Of a DNA stretch of 20,139 nucleotides, positions 20,009 through 20,139 are shown piece after piece. Origin of the DNA: a virus; IMG/VR virus record IMGVR_UViG_3300025687_000443, positions 1 through 20,139 of that record; one strand, 5' to 3'. The notes beneath the pieces were generated by a model. It saw only the letters and a list, made by a program, of their open reading frames with translations, ran no database searches and was not told the origin of the DNA. A program made the position numbers and the translations under genes. Within the stretch, counting starts at the first letter, position 1, and every line of letters starts with the position of its first letter.

Positions 20009-20139
20009 TATTTACCTACTAACATCAGTTCAGTTAGTCTGTGGTTTTCTAGTTTCTTATTATTAAAAACGCCACTTTCGTGCTGCTTTATTCTAGCACA
20101 AGAGTGACATCTTTTTGATTTATTACTTTTCTTTGGCTT
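20008..20139 (-). CDS. C-terminal end of an upstream gene (partial)
   Basis: An open frame enters from the right edge and ends TAA at 20008. Its last 43 residues contain a CHSC pair in a basic context, not an LDGPA repeat, but end RLTELMLVGK, almost the same as the end of the next gene. It is the 5'-truncated remainder of a gene that starts outside the window; it may be a different protein that received the shared tail by duplication. Confidence 0.6.
   Translation of the reverse strand, partial: KPKKSNKSKRCHSCARIKQHESGVFNNKKLENHRLTELMLVGK
20014..20038 (-). repeat. Conserved gene-end repeat, copy 2
   Basis: Partner of 19688-19712, one mismatch in 25 bases. It lies at the end of the partial gene and precedes the start of paralogue B. 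Confidence 0.8.

Noticed and set aside
1-20139. T4-type late promoters (TATAAATA) on the minus strand
   Set aside because: No exact copy was found upstream of the genes; near-matches are expected by chance in this AT-rich DNA.
1-20139. tRNA genes
   Set aside because: Gaps between genes are mostly under 120 nt and none shows a cloverleaf or T-loop consensus by eye.

Overview
The window is a gene-dense piece of a tailed-bacteriophage genome, apparently a large myovirus-type phage. Every supported gene is on the minus strand, so transcription runs from high to low coordinates. The recombination genes (UvsX/RecA-like recombinase, gp47/SbcD-like nuclease) recall T4-like phages. The terminase, portal, prohead protease, acidic scaffold and HK97-fold capsid genes look closer to SPO1/Twort-like phages. 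Ribosome-binding sites are mostly strong AAGGAG/GGAGG types. I see no tRNA, CRISPR array, integrase or insertion sequence. The host cannot be named from this sequence.

Layout in transcription order: (1) 20139-19278 holds the end of one gene and two tandem paralogues built from about 22-residue 'LDGPA' repeats, translationally coupled. (2) 19180-16490 holds uvsX, an HNH endonuclease and a gp47-like phosphoesterase. (3) 16452-15076 holds two unknown proteins and a probable small terminase. (4) 15092-11657 is the large terminase (TerL), split into three reading frames by an intein at the ATPase domain. Cys1 and the Walker A half lie in the first frame, the intein block B (TxxH) in the second, and the C-terminal blocks (HHN) plus the Walker B and nuclease half in the third. 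A four-zinc-finger HNH endonuclease is fused to the first piece. (5) 11616-2044 is the head module: portal, HNH, TMP-kinase-like protein, a GreA/FKBP-like protein, HNH, a sigma-region-4-like Cys-rich protein, terminator, GIY-YIG endonuclease, prohead protease, a small unknown, acidic scaffold, major capsid protein, terminator. (6) 1921-1 holds a Vsr-like 'EDxHD' endonuclease and the start of a P-loop kinase.

Two themes stand out. First, homing endonucleases are very dense: four HNH, one GIY-YIG and one EDxHD-type in 20 kb. Most sit directly upstream of, and overlap, the start codon of a conserved phage gene, and one insertion has left a readable 15-bp near-duplication of the start site. Second, the TerL intein is broken at two places, each with its own Shine-Dalgarno sequence. 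That is what a three-piece split intein would look like, and its first break resembles the unusual early split of the AceL-TerL type. A further observation is a 27-residue motif shared by the N-terminus of the capsid protein and the C-terminus of the prohead protease, probably a maturation cleavage or assembly signal.
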